From contig JADKAF010000001.1 of NCBI GenBank assembly GCA_016719295.1, positions 3,720,001 to 3,784,000 on the forward strand: 64,000 bases of DNA, read 5' to 3'. The stretch is from Planctomycetota bacterium (GTDB lineage: Bacteria; Planctomycetota; UBA1135; JADKAF01). Below the pieces are notes generated by a model. It saw nothing but the letters and a program-made list of their open reading frames with translations. It did no database searches and was not told the origin of the DNA. The translations under genes and the position numbers were made by a program. Shown one piece after another: positions 25,877 to 34,891 of the stretch; the first letter of the stretch is position 1; every line of letters begins with the position of its first letter.

Positions 25877-27296
25877 GCTCCCTCGCCCGCGCGCTCATCC
25901 ACGCCGTGAAGCTCTGCGGCGCCGGTGCAGGCAGATCGCGGCGCTTCGTCCAAGCGCTCAGCGGTCCGGGTACCTTCCGCAGCCAGCCGTCGCGCGCGAG
26001 CAGGCGCGCGCCGAGCGAGGCGACCCGCAGCGCGCTGCGCCAGAGCCAAGGCCGGCGCGCGAACGCCGCGTAGAAGCGCAGGCCGAAGCGCAGCCAGCGC
26101 GGCGAGCCGCCGTGCTGCTCCCTGGCGCGCGCGCGCAGCGAGAGCAGCATCTTCGGGATGCGGAGGTTCACCGGACAGACTTCTTCGCAGGCGCCGCAGA
26201 GCGAGCTCGCTCCCGGCAGCTCCTTCCACCCATCCATCCCGCGCAGCGACGGAGTCCAGATGGCGCCCATCGGCCCGGGATAGGTGTCGCCGTAGGCATG
26301 GCCGCCGATCTGCTGATAGACGGGACACGCATTCAGGCAGGCGCCGCAGCGGATGCAAGCCAGGATCTCCGCCTCTTCCCCTCCGCGCGTCGTGCTGCGC
26401 CCGTTGTCGAGGAGGATCACGTGCGACTCCTCGGGGCCTTCGTCCTCGGGCGAGCGCCGCGGTCCCTCGATCAGCGTGGTGTAGACGGTGAGCTTCTGTC
26501 CCGTCGCCGAGCGCGCGAGGAGGCGCAGCATCGCGTCGAGATCGCTGGCGTTCCGCACGAGCTTCTCGATGCCGAGGAGCGCCACGTGGATGCGTGGCAG
26601 CGAGCTCGTCATGCGGATGTTGCCCTCGTTCGAGACGAGGCAGAGAGCCCCCTCCTCGACGAGGCCGAAGTTGGCCCCCGTGATTCCGAGATCCGCCGCG
26701 AGGAACTTCGCCCGCAGCACCTCGCGCGCGATCGCCGCGAGCTCCTTCGGCTCGTCGGTGTAGGGTACGTGCAGCTCCTCGCTCACCACCTTGCCCACGT
26801 CTTCGCGCGTGAGATGGATGATCGGCAGGATGATGTGCGAAGGGCGATCGCGGCGGAGCTGCACGATGTACTCGCCGAGGTCCGACTCCACCACCTCGAC
26901 GCCGTCCTGCTCGAGCGCGGCGTTGAGGTGCGTCTCCTCGGTGGCCATCGACTTCGACTTCACCGCGAGCTTGCAGCCCGCTCTCCGCGCGATCGCGCGC
27001 ACGAGGTCGTTTGCCTGCTCGGGCGTCTCGGCCCAGTGCACCTGGAAGCCGCGCGCGCGCAGGCTCTGCTCGAAGGCGATCAAGCTCTCGTCGAGGCGAT
27101 CCAGCACGTGCATCTTCGCGGCGCGCGCTGCCGCGCGCACCGCGTCGCTCTGCTCCAACGACGCGAAGGCCCCCCCGCGGCGCGAGCGGAGCTGCGCCGT
27201 CGCGCGACCGAGCGCATCGTGCAGATGCTCGTCATGCACGGCGGCGTCGACGCGCTGAGCGAACGGCGGCAGCGGCTGAGAGCTCGGTGCACTCAT
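25863..27296 (-). CDS. lutB: LutB iron-sulfur protein (LUD plus ferredoxin domains)
   Basis: A 477-residue LutB/YkgF homolog. The N-terminal LUD domain runs to about residue 300 (KSKSMATEETHLNAAL, ITGANFGLVEEGALCLVSNEGN). Two 4Fe-4S ligand sets follow: CIRCGACLNACPVY near 330 and LCGACEEVCPVN near 380. The C-terminal segment is basic and Trp-rich, as in other LutB proteins. The ATG at 27296 overlaps the lutA stop (ATGA), and the gene overlaps lutC at its end. It is the central electron-transfer subunit of lactate oxidation. Confidence 0.95.
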   Translation of the reverse strand: MSAPSSQPLPPFAQRVDAAVHDEHLHDALGRATAQLRSRRGGAFASLEQSDAVRAAARAAKMHVLDRLDESLIAFEQSLRARGFQVHWAETPEQANDLVRAIARRAGCKLAVKSKSMATEETHLNAALEQDGVEVVESDLGEYIVQLRRDRPSHIILPIIHLTREDVGKVVSEELHVPYTDEPKELAAIAREVLRAKFLAADLGITGANFGLVEEGALCLVSNEGNIRMTSSLPRIHVALLGIEKLVRNASDLDAMLRLLARSATGQKLTVYTTLIEGPRRSPEDEGPEESHVILLDNGRSTTRGGEEAEILACIRCGACLNACPVYQQIGGHAYGDTYPGPMGAIWTPSLRGMDGWKELPGASSLCGACEEVCPVNLRIPKMLLSLRARAREQHGGSPRWLRFGLRFYAAFARRPWLWRSALRVASLGARLLARDGWLRKVPGPLSAWTKRRDLPAPAPQSFTAWMSARARERARG

Positions 27297-28051
27297 GCGC
27301 GCGGCCCTCCGCTCGCGTTCTCGCCCAAGCTCTCGAGCAGGAGTTCCGCGAGATGGCGGCAGCGCACCGGCGAGCCATCGCGATGCAGCGCACCACCGAG
27401 GTGCGCGAGGCAGCCCAAGTCGCAGCTCACGACTTCGGCGACCTCGGCTTCCCGTACATCGGCGAGCTTCCGCTCCGCCATCGCCGCGGAGATCGCCGGC
27501 TCCTTCAGCGAGAAGAGCCCGCCGAAGCCGCAGCACTCCTCGCGCGCCGGCGTCGCCGGAACGTCCGCGCCGCGTACGCTGGCGAGCAACGCGAGCGGCG
27601 CTTCCTTCACCTTCAGGCCGCGGAGCAAGTGACACGACGGATGGTAGTAGACGCGCCGCGCGTCGATCGCACCGCTCCAGCGGACACCCAGCACGTCGAC
27701 CAGGTACGAGCTGAACTCGTAGGTGCGCGCCGCGACGGCCTCCGCGCGCGCATGCAGCGCGGGATCCTCGCGGAAGAGCTCGCCCCACTGGTGACCGATC
27801 ATGTCGCCGCAAGAGCCCGACGGCACGACGATCGGATCTTCGCTCCGCTCAAGGATCTCGAGCACGTGCAGCGCCACCGCGCGCGCCTCGCGGCGATGGC
27901 CCGCGTTCCACGCCGGCTGACCGCAGCAGGTGAGGCCCGCGGGCAAGTGCACCTCGACACCGAGATGCTCGAGCACGCGCACGACGGCCTCTCCGGCGCG
28001 GGGATAGCAGGTGTCGAGGAGGCAGGTGGGGAAGAGCTGGACGCGGGGCAA
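27293..28051 (-). CDS. lutA: LutA/YkgE (Fe)-S oxidoreductase subunit
   Basis: A 252-residue protein with two cysteine-rich CCG domains: TCLLDTCYP...TCCGQPAWN...GSCGDM in the first and SCHLLRG...ECCGFGG...SCDLGCLAHLGG in the second. This is the heterodisulfide-reductase-like subunit of the lactate-utilisation complex. Translation starts at TTG (28051), with a GGAG about 8-10 nt upstream. It is the first gene of lutABC. A -10-like box and a palindrome lie 28-45 bp upstream. Confidence 0.95.
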   Translation of the reverse strand: MPRVQLFPTCLLDTCYPRAGEAVVRVLEHLGVEVHLPAGLTCCGQPAWNAGHRREARAVALHVLEILERSEDPIVVPSGSCGDMIGHQWGELFREDPALHARAEAVAARTYEFSSYLVDVLGVRWSGAIDARRVYYHPSCHLLRGLKVKEAPLALLASVRGADVPATPAREECCGFGGLFSLKEPAISAAMAERKLADVREAEVAEVVSCDLGCLAHLGGALHRDGSPVRCRHLAELLLESLGENASGGPRA

Positions 28052-28078
28052 GGGGCAGAGCTCCGGCGGGGGCGCGGG

Positions 28079-28096
28079 AGTATAGGCGAACGCCTA
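28079..28096 (-). promoter_or_regulatory. lutABC promoter -10 box overlapped by a palindromic operator candidate
   Basis: On the minus strand TATACT (28084-28079) followed by CCC lies 28 nt before the lutA TTG, a suitable distance for a transcription start. The perfect 14-bp palindrome TAGGCGAACGCCTA (28083-28096) overlaps its upstream edge, the position expected for a repressor such as a LutR/LldR-type GntR protein. No regulator gene is adjacent. Confidence 0.45.
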
Positions 28097-28119
28097 CGCT
28101 CCTTCTCGGGCAATGTCAC

Positions 28120-28157
28120 TGCACGGAAACGGTGGCTGGCACCTCAGCTGTGCCGTG
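28120..28157. repeat. REP-like element, copy 2
   Basis: A second copy of the 38-bp element at 10351-10388. The most conserved blocks are GGTGnCTGG in the middle and GTGCCGTG at the end. It lies between the divergent lutA and Gfo/Idh/MocA genes, so in this location it cannot serve as a terminator for either. Confidence 0.45.
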
Positions 28158-28194
28158 GAGATGCTCTGCGGCGGACCGGAGACACGACCTCACC

Positions 28195-29451
28195 ATGACC
28201 GACCTCAAGATCGGCTTCGTCGGCGGCGGCTTCATCGCCCGCTTCCATCTGCGCGCGCTCGAGAGCGTGCGCGGCGTGCGCGTGGAGGCGCTGCATTCGC
28301 GGACACCGCCGGAAGCGCTCGCGGCGGAAGCGCGGTCGCGCGGGCTCGGGCCCGCGCACCTCTGCTCCTCGATCGAGGAGCTGGCGGCGCACGTCGACGT
28401 GGTGGCGCTGCTCGGGCCGAACGCAACGCGACTCGACGCGCTGCGACGCGTGATCGCCGCGCGAGACGCCGGCGCCCCGGTGCGCGCGGTCGCGTGCGAG
28501 AAGCCCCTCGGGCGAAACCTGATCGAGGCGCGCGCGATGCACGCGGAAGCGCACGGCGCCGGAATCGTGCATGCGTACTTCGAGAATCAGCTGCACCTCA
28601 AGGCGCTGCTGGCCGCTCGCGCCCAGCTCGCCGCCCTCGAGCAGCGCTGCGGACCGCCTCTGCTCGCACGCGCGGCGGAAGAGCACGCGGGCCCGCATGC
28701 GGCGTGGTTCTGGGATCCGCGACAGCAAGGCGGCGGCGTCCTCTCCGACATGGGCTGCCACTCGATCGCGCTCGCGTGGGCGCTGCTCTCGCCCGCCTCC
28801 GGCGATCCGCTTGCCCTCGTCCCCGTCTCCGTCCAGTGCGAGCTGGCGCTCTTGAAGTGGGGTCGGGAGCCCCATCGCGGCGCGCTGCGCGAGCGCTTCG
28901 GCATCGACTATGCGCAAACGCCGGCCGAGGACTACGCGAGCGGGACGATCCGCTTCCGCGACCCGCGGAGTAAAGCGCTCTCGCTCGGGCAGTTCAGCAC
29001 GAGCTGGATGAACGACAAGCAGGGCCTGAAGCTCGAGTTCGAAGCGCTGGGCGCCGGCTACGCGTGCTCCTTCTCCTCGCTGCGCTCCCCCGCCGAGGTC
29101 TTCGTCGCCGACGCGGCCGCGAGCGCGCTCGCCGATCAAGAGCTCGCGCTGGAGAAGGCCACCACATCGCGCGGCACGCTGCCGCTGCAGCCGAACGAGC
29201 CCGACCTCTACGGCTACGTGGACGAATGGCAGGACTTGGTGCAGGCGCTCGCCAGCGGTCGCGAGCCGCGGCTCAGCTTCCGCCACGGCTGCGAGATCGC
29301 GCGCCTCGTGATGGCCTGCTATCTCTCCGCCGAGCGCGGCGAGCGCATCGATCTCGAGGATCCGCTCACCGCGGCGGCGCTCGAGAGCTACATTCCGGCG
29401 ATCCAACGCGGCCTGGGCGCCGCCCAACTCCTGCCTCAGGCTCGACGATGA
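28195..29451 (+). CDS. Gfo/Idh/MocA-family oxidoreductase
   Basis: A 418-residue NAD(P)-dependent oxidoreductase. The Rossmann start is KIGFVGGGFIARFHLRAL (about 5-22), followed by the family motif ACEKPLGRNL near 98-107. The C-terminal alpha/beta domain contains GGGVLSDMGCHSIALAW, the region that carries the catalytic His in the family. The substrate is likely a sugar or cyclitol but is not predictable. The ATG at 28195 was chosen over one at 28132 because the upstream codons come from the REP element. The gene is translationally coupled (ATGA) to the metallopeptidase gene that follows. Confidence 0.9.
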   Translation: MTDLKIGFVGGGFIARFHLRALESVRGVRVEALHSRTPPEALAAEARSRGLGPAHLCSSIEELAAHVDVVALLGPNATRLDALRRVIAARDAGAPVRAVACEKPLGRNLIEARAMHAEAHGAGIVHAYFENQLHLKALLAARAQLAALEQRCGPPLLARAAEEHAGPHAAWFWDPRQQGGGVLSDMGCHSIALAWALLSPASGDPLALVPVSVQCELALLKWGREPHRGALRERFGIDYAQTPAEDYASGTIRFRDPRSKALSLGQFSTSWMNDKQGLKLEFEALGAGYACSFSSLRSPAEVFVADAAASALADQELALEKATTSRGTLPLQPNEPDLYGYVDEWQDLVQALASGREPRLSFRHGCEIARLVMACYLSAERGERIDLEDPLTAAALESYIPAIQRGLGAAQLLPQARR

Positions 29452-30158
29452 AGACGCTGCTCGGCTCGTTCCTGCTCTTGCTCGGCGCCTCGGCCACACC
29501 GCAGGAGAGCGGCCCCGCGAGCCCCGCGGCTCCCGCGGGGCATCGAGCGCTCGAGCTCGAGGGCTTCCGCGTGCACGTCGATCTGCGCTTGCTCGAGGTG
29601 CAACGCGAGCTCGGCGCCTCCGCACTCCAAGAGCTCGAGAACCAGCTCTATCGCCTGCGGCGCGTCGTGCCGGAAGGACCGCTGGAGAAGCTGCGCGCGG
29701 TGCCGCTCTTCCTCGGCGTCGAGGACGAGCACGGCCGGCATCCCTGCGCGTGCTATCACCCGTCGCGCGAGTGGCTCGTCGCGCACGGCTACCCCGCCGA
29801 GAAGGAGCGCTCGGTCGACATCGCCAACGCCGCGAACTTCGTCGCGTGGACGCGCGAGGTGCAGCCGTGGATGGTCCTGCACGAGCTCGCGCACGCGTAT
29901 CACCACCAGGTGCTCGGGCACGAGCACGCGGAGCTGCTCCAGGCCTTCGAGCAAGCCCGCGCGAGCGGCCGCTACGACGCGGTGCTCTACGCGCGCGGCG
30001 ATCGCCAGCGCCACTATGCGCTGTCGAACCCGCAGGAGTACTTCGCCGAAGGGACGGAGGCCTACTTCGGCACGAACGACTTCCATCCCTTCGTGCGCGC
30101 GGAGCTGAAGGAAGTCGATCCCGCGCTGCACGCGTTGCTCGAGAAGATCTGGCGCTGA
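29448..30158 (+). CDS. Exported HExxH zinc metallopeptidase-like protein
   Basis: A 236-residue exported protein with a signal peptide (about 1-19). The probable zinc site is HELAH in WMVLHELAHAYHHQVLG (about 147). Downstream acidic residues in EYFAEGTEAYFG (about 200-211) supply a third ligand of the gluzincin type. A conserved CACYHPSREWL block precedes the helix. Similar small proteins occur in Planctomycetota and Verrucomicrobiota, but their substrates are unknown. It overlaps the oxidoreductase stop by 4 bp, so the two genes are probably cotranscribed. Confidence 0.75.
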   Translation: MKTLLGSFLLLLGASATPQESGPASPAAPAGHRALELEGFRVHVDLRLLEVQRELGASALQELENQLYRLRRVVPEGPLEKLRAVPLFLGVEDEHGRHPCACYHPSREWLVAHGYPAEKERSVDIANAANFVAWTREVQPWMVLHELAHAYHHQVLGHEHAELLQAFEQARASGRYDAVLYARGDRQRHYALSNPQEYFAEGTEAYFGTNDFHPFVRAELKEVDPALHALLEKIWR

Positions 30159-30200
30159 GAGGAGCTCACGCGACGCGGACGCCAGCGCTCGCGCCGCGGC

Positions 30201-30217
30201 CTTATGTCGTCTTTATG
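30201..30217 (+). promoter_or_regulatory. Candidate KdpE operator (direct repeat, 11-bp period)
   Basis: CTTATG (30201-30206) and TTTATG (30212-30217) form direct repeats spaced by one helical turn in an otherwise GC-rich gap. This resembles the E. coli kdpFABC operator, whose two T/A-rich half-sites also have 11-bp spacing. It lies about 90 bp upstream of kdpF. A pair of TCTCCGGA direct repeats (30276-30283, 30291-30298) sits between it and the start. Confidence 0.45.
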
Positions 30218-30306
30218 AGCGGAGCGCGGCTCTTGATGCCGCGGAGATCGCCGACGCGGGAGGGAGGAGCCACCATCTCCGGAGCACCCTTCTCCGGAAT
30301 CTGCTC

Positions 30307-30399
30307 ATGGACCTGAGCTCCATCCTCGGCGCCGCAGCGGCGGCGCTGCTCGCCCTCTACCTCACCTGTGCGCTCCTCGCGCCCGAGTGGTTCGAATGA
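30307..30399 (+). CDS. kdpF: KdpF, small K+-transporting ATPase subunit
   Basis: A 30-residue single-helix membrane peptide. It begins MDLSSILGA, continues with an alanine/leucine membrane helix, and ends ALLAPEWFE, which resembles the ALLRPERF ending typical of KdpF. The TGA at 30397-30399 overlaps the kdpA ATG at 30396 (ATGA). KdpF stabilises the KdpABC complex in the membrane. Position, length and overlap together make the call secure despite its size. Confidence 0.9.
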   Translation: MDLSSILGAAAAALLALYLTCALLAPEWFE

Positions 30400-32165
30400 A
30401 CGCCTGGGATTGGGCCGCGGGCACGGCGAGCCTCCTCGCCATGCTCGCCCTCTCCTGGCCGCTCGGCATCTACATGGGCCGAATCTTTCGCGGCTCGAGC
30501 CCGTGGATCTCGCGCTGGCTCCGACCGCTCGAGCGCGTCTTCTATCGCGCCGCGGGCCTGCGCTGCGATGAGGAAGGCCGCCTGCCCGAGATGACCGCAG
30601 GAGGCTATGCGCGCGCGCTGCTGCTCTTCAGCGCGCTCTCGCTCGCGTTCGTCTACGGGCTCCAGCGCCTCCACCACCTGCTCCCCCTCCATCCCCCGGA
30701 GCTCGGCCCGGTACCCCACGAGCTCGCGCTGAACACCGCCATCTCCTTCGTGACCAACACGAACTGGCAGAGCTACGGCGGCGAGACCACGCTCAGCCCC
30801 TTGACGCAGATGCTCGGTCTCGGCGTGCAGAACTTCGTCTCCGCCGCCGTGGGTCTGGCGGTCATGGCAGCGCTCGCGCGCGGGCTCTGGCGCCAGGGCT
30901 CGAGCACGATCGGGAACTTCTGGAGCGATCTCGTGCGCAGCGTGCTGTACGTGCTCCTGCCGCTGTCGACGCTGCTCGCGCTGCTGCTCGTGGGTCAAGG
31001 CGTGGTCCAGAGCTTCGCGGCGCCCGCCGAGCTGCGCATCCTCGATCCCGAGCTCGCGGGCGAAGCATCCGAACATCTCCCACACACGCAGCTCGCGCCC
31101 GTCGGTCCGGTCGCTTCCCAAGTCGCCATCAAGCAGCTCGGCACGAACGGCGGCGGCTACTTCAACACGAACTCGGCGCATCCCTTCGAGAACCCGACGC
31201 CGCTCTCCAACTGGCTCCAGTGGATCGCGATCCTGTTGCTGCCTGCGGCTTGCTGCGCGGCCTTCGGCGAGATGGTCCGGGATCGGAGGCAAGGCTTGGC
31301 TTTGCTCGCGGCGATGACCCTCGTCCTCGTACCTGCGCTCGTCCTCTGCAGCGCGTTCGAAGCTGCAGGCAACCCCGCTCTGCGCTCCACGAGCATCGCG
31401 GAGACCTCGGAAGCGTTCTCTGTCGCCGGCAATCTCGAAGGCAAGGAGACGCGCTTCGGGGTCGCTGCGAGCGCGTGGTGGGCCGTCGCCACCACCGCGG
31501 CCTCGAACGGCTCCGTGAATTCGATGCACGACTCGTTCACGCCCCTAGGCGGGCTGATCCCGCTCTGGCTCATGCAGCTCGGCGAAGTGATCTTCGGCGG
31601 CGTGGGCTCGGGCCTCTACGGCATGCTCCTGTTCGTGCTGGTGGCGATCTTCGTCGGAGGTCTGTTGATCGGCCGCACGCCGGAGTACTTCGCGAAGAAG
31701 GTCGAGCCCTTCGAGATGAAGATGGCGACCCTCGGAATCATCGGCCCCGCCGCCTGCGTCTTGCTCGGAGCGGCGCTGGCCGTCTCGCTCTCGCACGGAC
31801 GCGCTGGGATCCAAGATCCGGGATTCCATGGCTTCAGCGAGGTGCTCTACGCCTTCTCCTCGGCGAGCAACAACAACGGGAGCGCGTTCGCCGGCCTCTC
31901 GGCGAACAGCCCGTTCTACAACCTGGCGCTCGGGCTCTGCATGCTGGTCGGTCGCTTCGCCGTGATCGGCGTCGTGCTGGCGATCGCCGGCTCCATGGCG
32001 CGCAAGCGCCGGATCGCTTTGAGCGCAGGATCGCTCCCGACCCACACGCCGCTCTTCGTCGTGCTCCTGCTGGCGGTCGTCTTGCTCGTGGGCGCTCTGA
32101 GCTTCCTCCCCGCGCTCGCACTCGGTCCGATCGCGGAGCAGCTCGAGCTGTCGGCGGTGAAGTGA
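30396..32165 (+). CDS. kdpA: KdpA, potassium-binding subunit
   Basis: A 589-residue membrane channel subunit of the KdpFABC potassium pump. The four selectivity-filter regions are visible: TNTNWQSYGGE (about 120), GTNGGGYFNTNSAHPFENPT (about 249-268), a third filter near TTAASNGSVNSM (about 368), and SNNNGSAFAGL (about 490). Hydrophobic segments account for about ten helices. It binds and moves K+ with high affinity. The ATG at 30396 overlaps kdpF; an in-frame alternative nine bases upstream lies inside kdpF. It is followed two bases later by kdpB. Confidence 0.97.
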   Translation: MNAWDWAAGTASLLAMLALSWPLGIYMGRIFRGSSPWISRWLRPLERVFYRAAGLRCDEEGRLPEMTAGGYARALLLFSALSLAFVYGLQRLHHLLPLHPPELGPVPHELALNTAISFVTNTNWQSYGGETTLSPLTQMLGLGVQNFVSAAVGLAVMAALARGLWRQGSSTIGNFWSDLVRSVLYVLLPLSTLLALLLVGQGVVQSFAAPAELRILDPELAGEASEHLPHTQLAPVGPVASQVAIKQLGTNGGGYFNTNSAHPFENPTPLSNWLQWIAILLLPAACCAAFGEMVRDRRQGLALLAAMTLVLVPALVLCSAFEAAGNPALRSTSIAETSEAFSVAGNLEGKETRFGVAASAWWAVATTAASNGSVNSMHDSFTPLGGLIPLWLMQLGEVIFGGVGSGLYGMLLFVLVAIFVGGLLIGRTPEYFAKKVEPFEMKMATLGIIGPAACVLLGAALAVSLSHGRAGIQDPGFHGFSEVLYAFSSASNNNGSAFAGLSANSPFYNLALGLCMLVGRFAVIGVVLAIAGSMARKRRIALSAGSLPTHTPLFVVLLLAVVLLVGALSFLPALALGPIAEQLELSAVK

Positions 32166-32167
32166 GC

Positions 32168-34237
32168 ATGGGACACATCGAACGCAGCTCTTCGATCTTC
32201 CGCGCGGAGCTCCTGCAGAGCGCGCTCCGCGGCGCCGTCGCCAAGCTGACGCCGCGCACCCAGGCGCGGAACCCGGTGATGTTCGTGGTGTACATCGGAG
32301 CATGGCTCACCACCGTGCTCGGCGCAGCGGAGCTCATCGACGCGGACGGAGGCCGTGCGGGCTTCACGTGCAGCGTCGCGCTGTGGCTCTGGCTCACCGT
32401 GGGCTTTGCCGCCTTCGCCGAGGCCTTGGCGGAGGGCCGCGGCAAGGCCCAGGCCGCCGCGCTGCGAAAGATCCGCCAGGACGTACCCGCGAGGCGTCTC
32501 GAGGGCACGCGGCGCGGCGCGCCGTGCGAGCAGATCTCGGCCGCGGCGCTCACGAAAGGCGACCATGTGCTGGTCGAAGCCGGCGAGGTGATCCCTTGCG
32601 ACGGGGAGATCGTGGAAGGGCTGGCGTCGGTCGACGAGTCCGCGATCACGGGTGAGTCCGCGCCCGTGCTGCGAGAAGCCGGAGGAGATCGCTCCTCCGC
32701 GACCGGCGGCACCCGCGTGCTCTCCGACTGGATCGTGGTGCGCAAATCGACCGATCCCGGCGAGTCCTTCCTCGATCACATGATCGCGATGGTGGAAGGT
32801 GCGAAGCGCCGCAAGACCCCGAACGAGATCGCGCTCGACATCCTGCTCGCCTCGCTCTCGCTGGTGTTCCTGTTGGTCTGCGCGACGCTGCTGCCCCTCA
32901 GCGCGTTCGCAGCGGAGAGCTCGGGCCGTGGCGCGGCCGTTCCGGTCGTCGTCCTGGTAGCGCTGCTCGTCTGCCTGATCCCGACCACGATCGGCGCGTT
33001 GCTCTCGGCGATCCGCGTCGCCGGACTCGATCGCCTCGTGCAGGCGAACGTCATCGCCTCGAGCGGTCGAGCCGTCGAAGCCGCCGGAGACGTCGACGTC
33101 CTGCTGCTCGACAAGACCGGCACGATCACCCTCGGCGCCCGCCAGGCCACGGCGCTCTTCCCTTCCCCCGGCGGCACGGAGGTCGAGCTCGCCGATGCGG
33201 CACAGCTCGCTTCGCTCGCCGACGAGACGCCCGAAGGGCGCAGCATCGTCGTGCTCGCCAAGCGCTACGGCCTGCGCGAGCGCGACCTCGCGGGCAAGGC
33301 AGCTCGGTTCCTGCCCTTCTCGGCGCTCACGCGCATGAGCGGCGTCGACCTCGACACGCGCCGCATCCGCAAGGGCGCCGCCGATGCCGTCCTGGCCTTC
33401 GTGCGCGCGAGCGGCGGAAGCGCCTCCCCCGAGACTGCGGCGCGCGTCGATGAGATCGCCCGTCGCGGCTCGACACCGCTGCTCGTCGCCGACGGACCGC
33501 GGCTCCTGGGGGTGATCGAGCTGAAGGACATCGTGAAGGGCGGCCTGCGCGAGCGCTTCCACGACTTCCGGCGCATGGGCATTCGCACGGTGATGATCAC
33601 CGGCGACAACCCCGTCACGGCAGCGGCCATCGCGGCCGAGGCCGGGGTCGATGACTTCCGGGCCGAGGCGACACCCGAGACCAAGCTGGCCCTCATCCGC
33701 AAGCTGCAGGCCGATGGCCACATGGTCGCGATGACCGGCGATGGCACGAACGATGCGCCGGCGCTGGCGCAGGCGGACGTCGCGGTCGCGATGAACACGG
33801 GAACCCAGGCAGCCAAGGAGGCCGGCAACATGGTCGACCTCGACTCCAATCCGACGAAGCTGATCGAGGTCGTCGCCATTGGAAAGCAACTGCTCATGAC
33901 GCGCGGCGCGTTGACCACGTTCTCGATCGCCAACGACGTCGCGAAGTACTTCGCGATCCTGCCGGCGGCGTTCGTCACCTTGCACCCTGGATTCCGCGAT
34001 CTGGATCCGATGCGCCTCGCGACACCGGAATCGGCGATCCTCTCGGCGTTGATCTTCAACGCGCTCGTGATTCCCGCGCTGGTACCCCTCGCGCTGCGCG
34101 GCGTCTCCTACCGCCCCGCGAGCGCCGAGCGCTTGCTGGGTCGACATCTCCTGCTCTACGGCTTGGTCGGCATCGTCTTGCCCTTCGCTGGCATCAAGCT
34201 CTTGGACCTCACCCTCTCCGCTCTCCGACTCGCCTGA
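32168..34237 (+). CDS. kdpB: KdpB, P-type ATPase subunit
   Basis: A 689-residue P-type ATPase, the ATP-hydrolysing subunit of the K+ pump. The phosphorylated aspartate is Asp315 in LLLDKTGTIT. The actuator-domain motif ITGESAPV, the nucleotide-domain region and the hinge GDGTNDAPALAQADVAVAM are intact. The KdpB-specific GNMVDLDSNPTKLIEV follows. Length and motif order match complete KdpB. It is encoded in the middle of a kdpFABCDE operon. Confidence 0.98.
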   Translation: MGHIERSSSIFRAELLQSALRGAVAKLTPRTQARNPVMFVVYIGAWLTTVLGAAELIDADGGRAGFTCSVALWLWLTVGFAAFAEALAEGRGKAQAAALRKIRQDVPARRLEGTRRGAPCEQISAAALTKGDHVLVEAGEVIPCDGEIVEGLASVDESAITGESAPVLREAGGDRSSATGGTRVLSDWIVVRKSTDPGESFLDHMIAMVEGAKRRKTPNEIALDILLASLSLVFLLVCATLLPLSAFAAESSGRGAAVPVVVLVALLVCLIPTTIGALLSAIRVAGLDRLVQANVIASSGRAVEAAGDVDVLLLDKTGTITLGARQATALFPSPGGTEVELADAAQLASLADETPEGRSIVVLAKRYGLRERDLAGKAARFLPFSALTRMSGVDLDTRRIRKGAADAVLAFVRASGGSASPETAARVDEIARRGSTPLLVADGPRLLGVIELKDIVKGGLRERFHDFRRMGIRTVMITGDNPVTAAAIAAEAGVDDFRAEATPETKLALIRKLQADGHMVAMTGDGTNDAPALAQADVAVAMNTGTQAAKEAGNMVDLDSNPTKLIEVVAIGKQLLMTRGALTTFSIANDVAKYFAILPAAFVTLHPGFRDLDPMRLATPESAILSALIFNALVIPALVPLALRGVSYRPASAERLLGRHLLLYGLVGIVLPFAGIKLLDLTLSALRLA

Positions 34238-34245
34238 GCCCTGCG

Positions 34246-34854
34246 ATGCGAACCGCCCTCATCCTCTTCGTTGCCCTCAGCATGCTCACGGGCATCGTCT
34301 ACCCCCTCGCGATCACCGCGTATGCCGCGCTGCTCCATGGGGCCAGCGCTCAGGGTGCGCTGATCTACAGCGGAGGAGTCGCGATCGGCTCGGAGCTGCT
34401 GGGTCAGGAGTTCCATTCCGCGCAGTACTTCTGGGGCCGACTCTCGGCGACGGCACCTCGCCCCTACACGGCGTTCGACGCGACGACGCTCACCGGATCC
34501 TCGGGTTCGAACTACGGCCCGCTCCACCCCGCGCTCTCCGCAGCGGCCGCCGCGCGCATCGAGGCTTTGCGCACGGCAGAGCGCCGCGTCGGCGCCGATG
34601 CCTCTCGTGCGATCCCACTCGAGCTCGTCACCGCTTCGGCCAGCGGACTCGACCCGCACATCGGGCTCTCGGCAGCGCGCTATCAAGTGGAGCGCGTAGC
34701 TTTCTCCCGCGGTTTGGACGCATCGCGCGTCGAGTCCCTCGTCGCCGCGCACACCCGCGATCGACAGTGGGGCTTCCTGGGCGAGCCCGTGGTGCACGTG
34801 CTGCGGCTGAACCTCGCGCTGGATCGCGAGAGCGCGCCGCTCCATGCTCGCTGA
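34246..34854 (+). CDS. kdpC: KdpC, K+-transporting ATPase subunit C
   Basis: A 202-residue protein with one N-terminal membrane helix (about 5-27, MLTGIVYPLAITA) and a soluble domain. The family motifs GSELLGQEF, YFWGRLSAT, SGSNYGP, ASASGLDPHIGLSAA and QWGFLGEPVVHVLRLN are present. It raises the ATP affinity of KdpB. It follows kdpB by eight bases and precedes kdpD by 37 bp. Confidence 0.97.
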   Translation: MRTALILFVALSMLTGIVYPLAITAYAALLHGASAQGALIYSGGVAIGSELLGQEFHSAQYFWGRLSATAPRPYTAFDATTLTGSSGSNYGPLHPALSAAAAARIEALRTAERRVGADASRAIPLELVTASASGLDPHIGLSAARYQVERVAFSRGLDASRVESLVAAHTRDRQWGFLGEPVVHVLRLNLALDRESAPLHAR

Positions 34855-34891
34855 AGCTCTCGATCCCAGGAGACGCTCCCCGCTCTAGGCC

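Noticed and set aside
28132..28194. Upstream ATG for the Gfo/Idh/MocA gene
   Set aside because: The extra codons derive from the REP-like repeat, and the family N-terminus begins at 28195.
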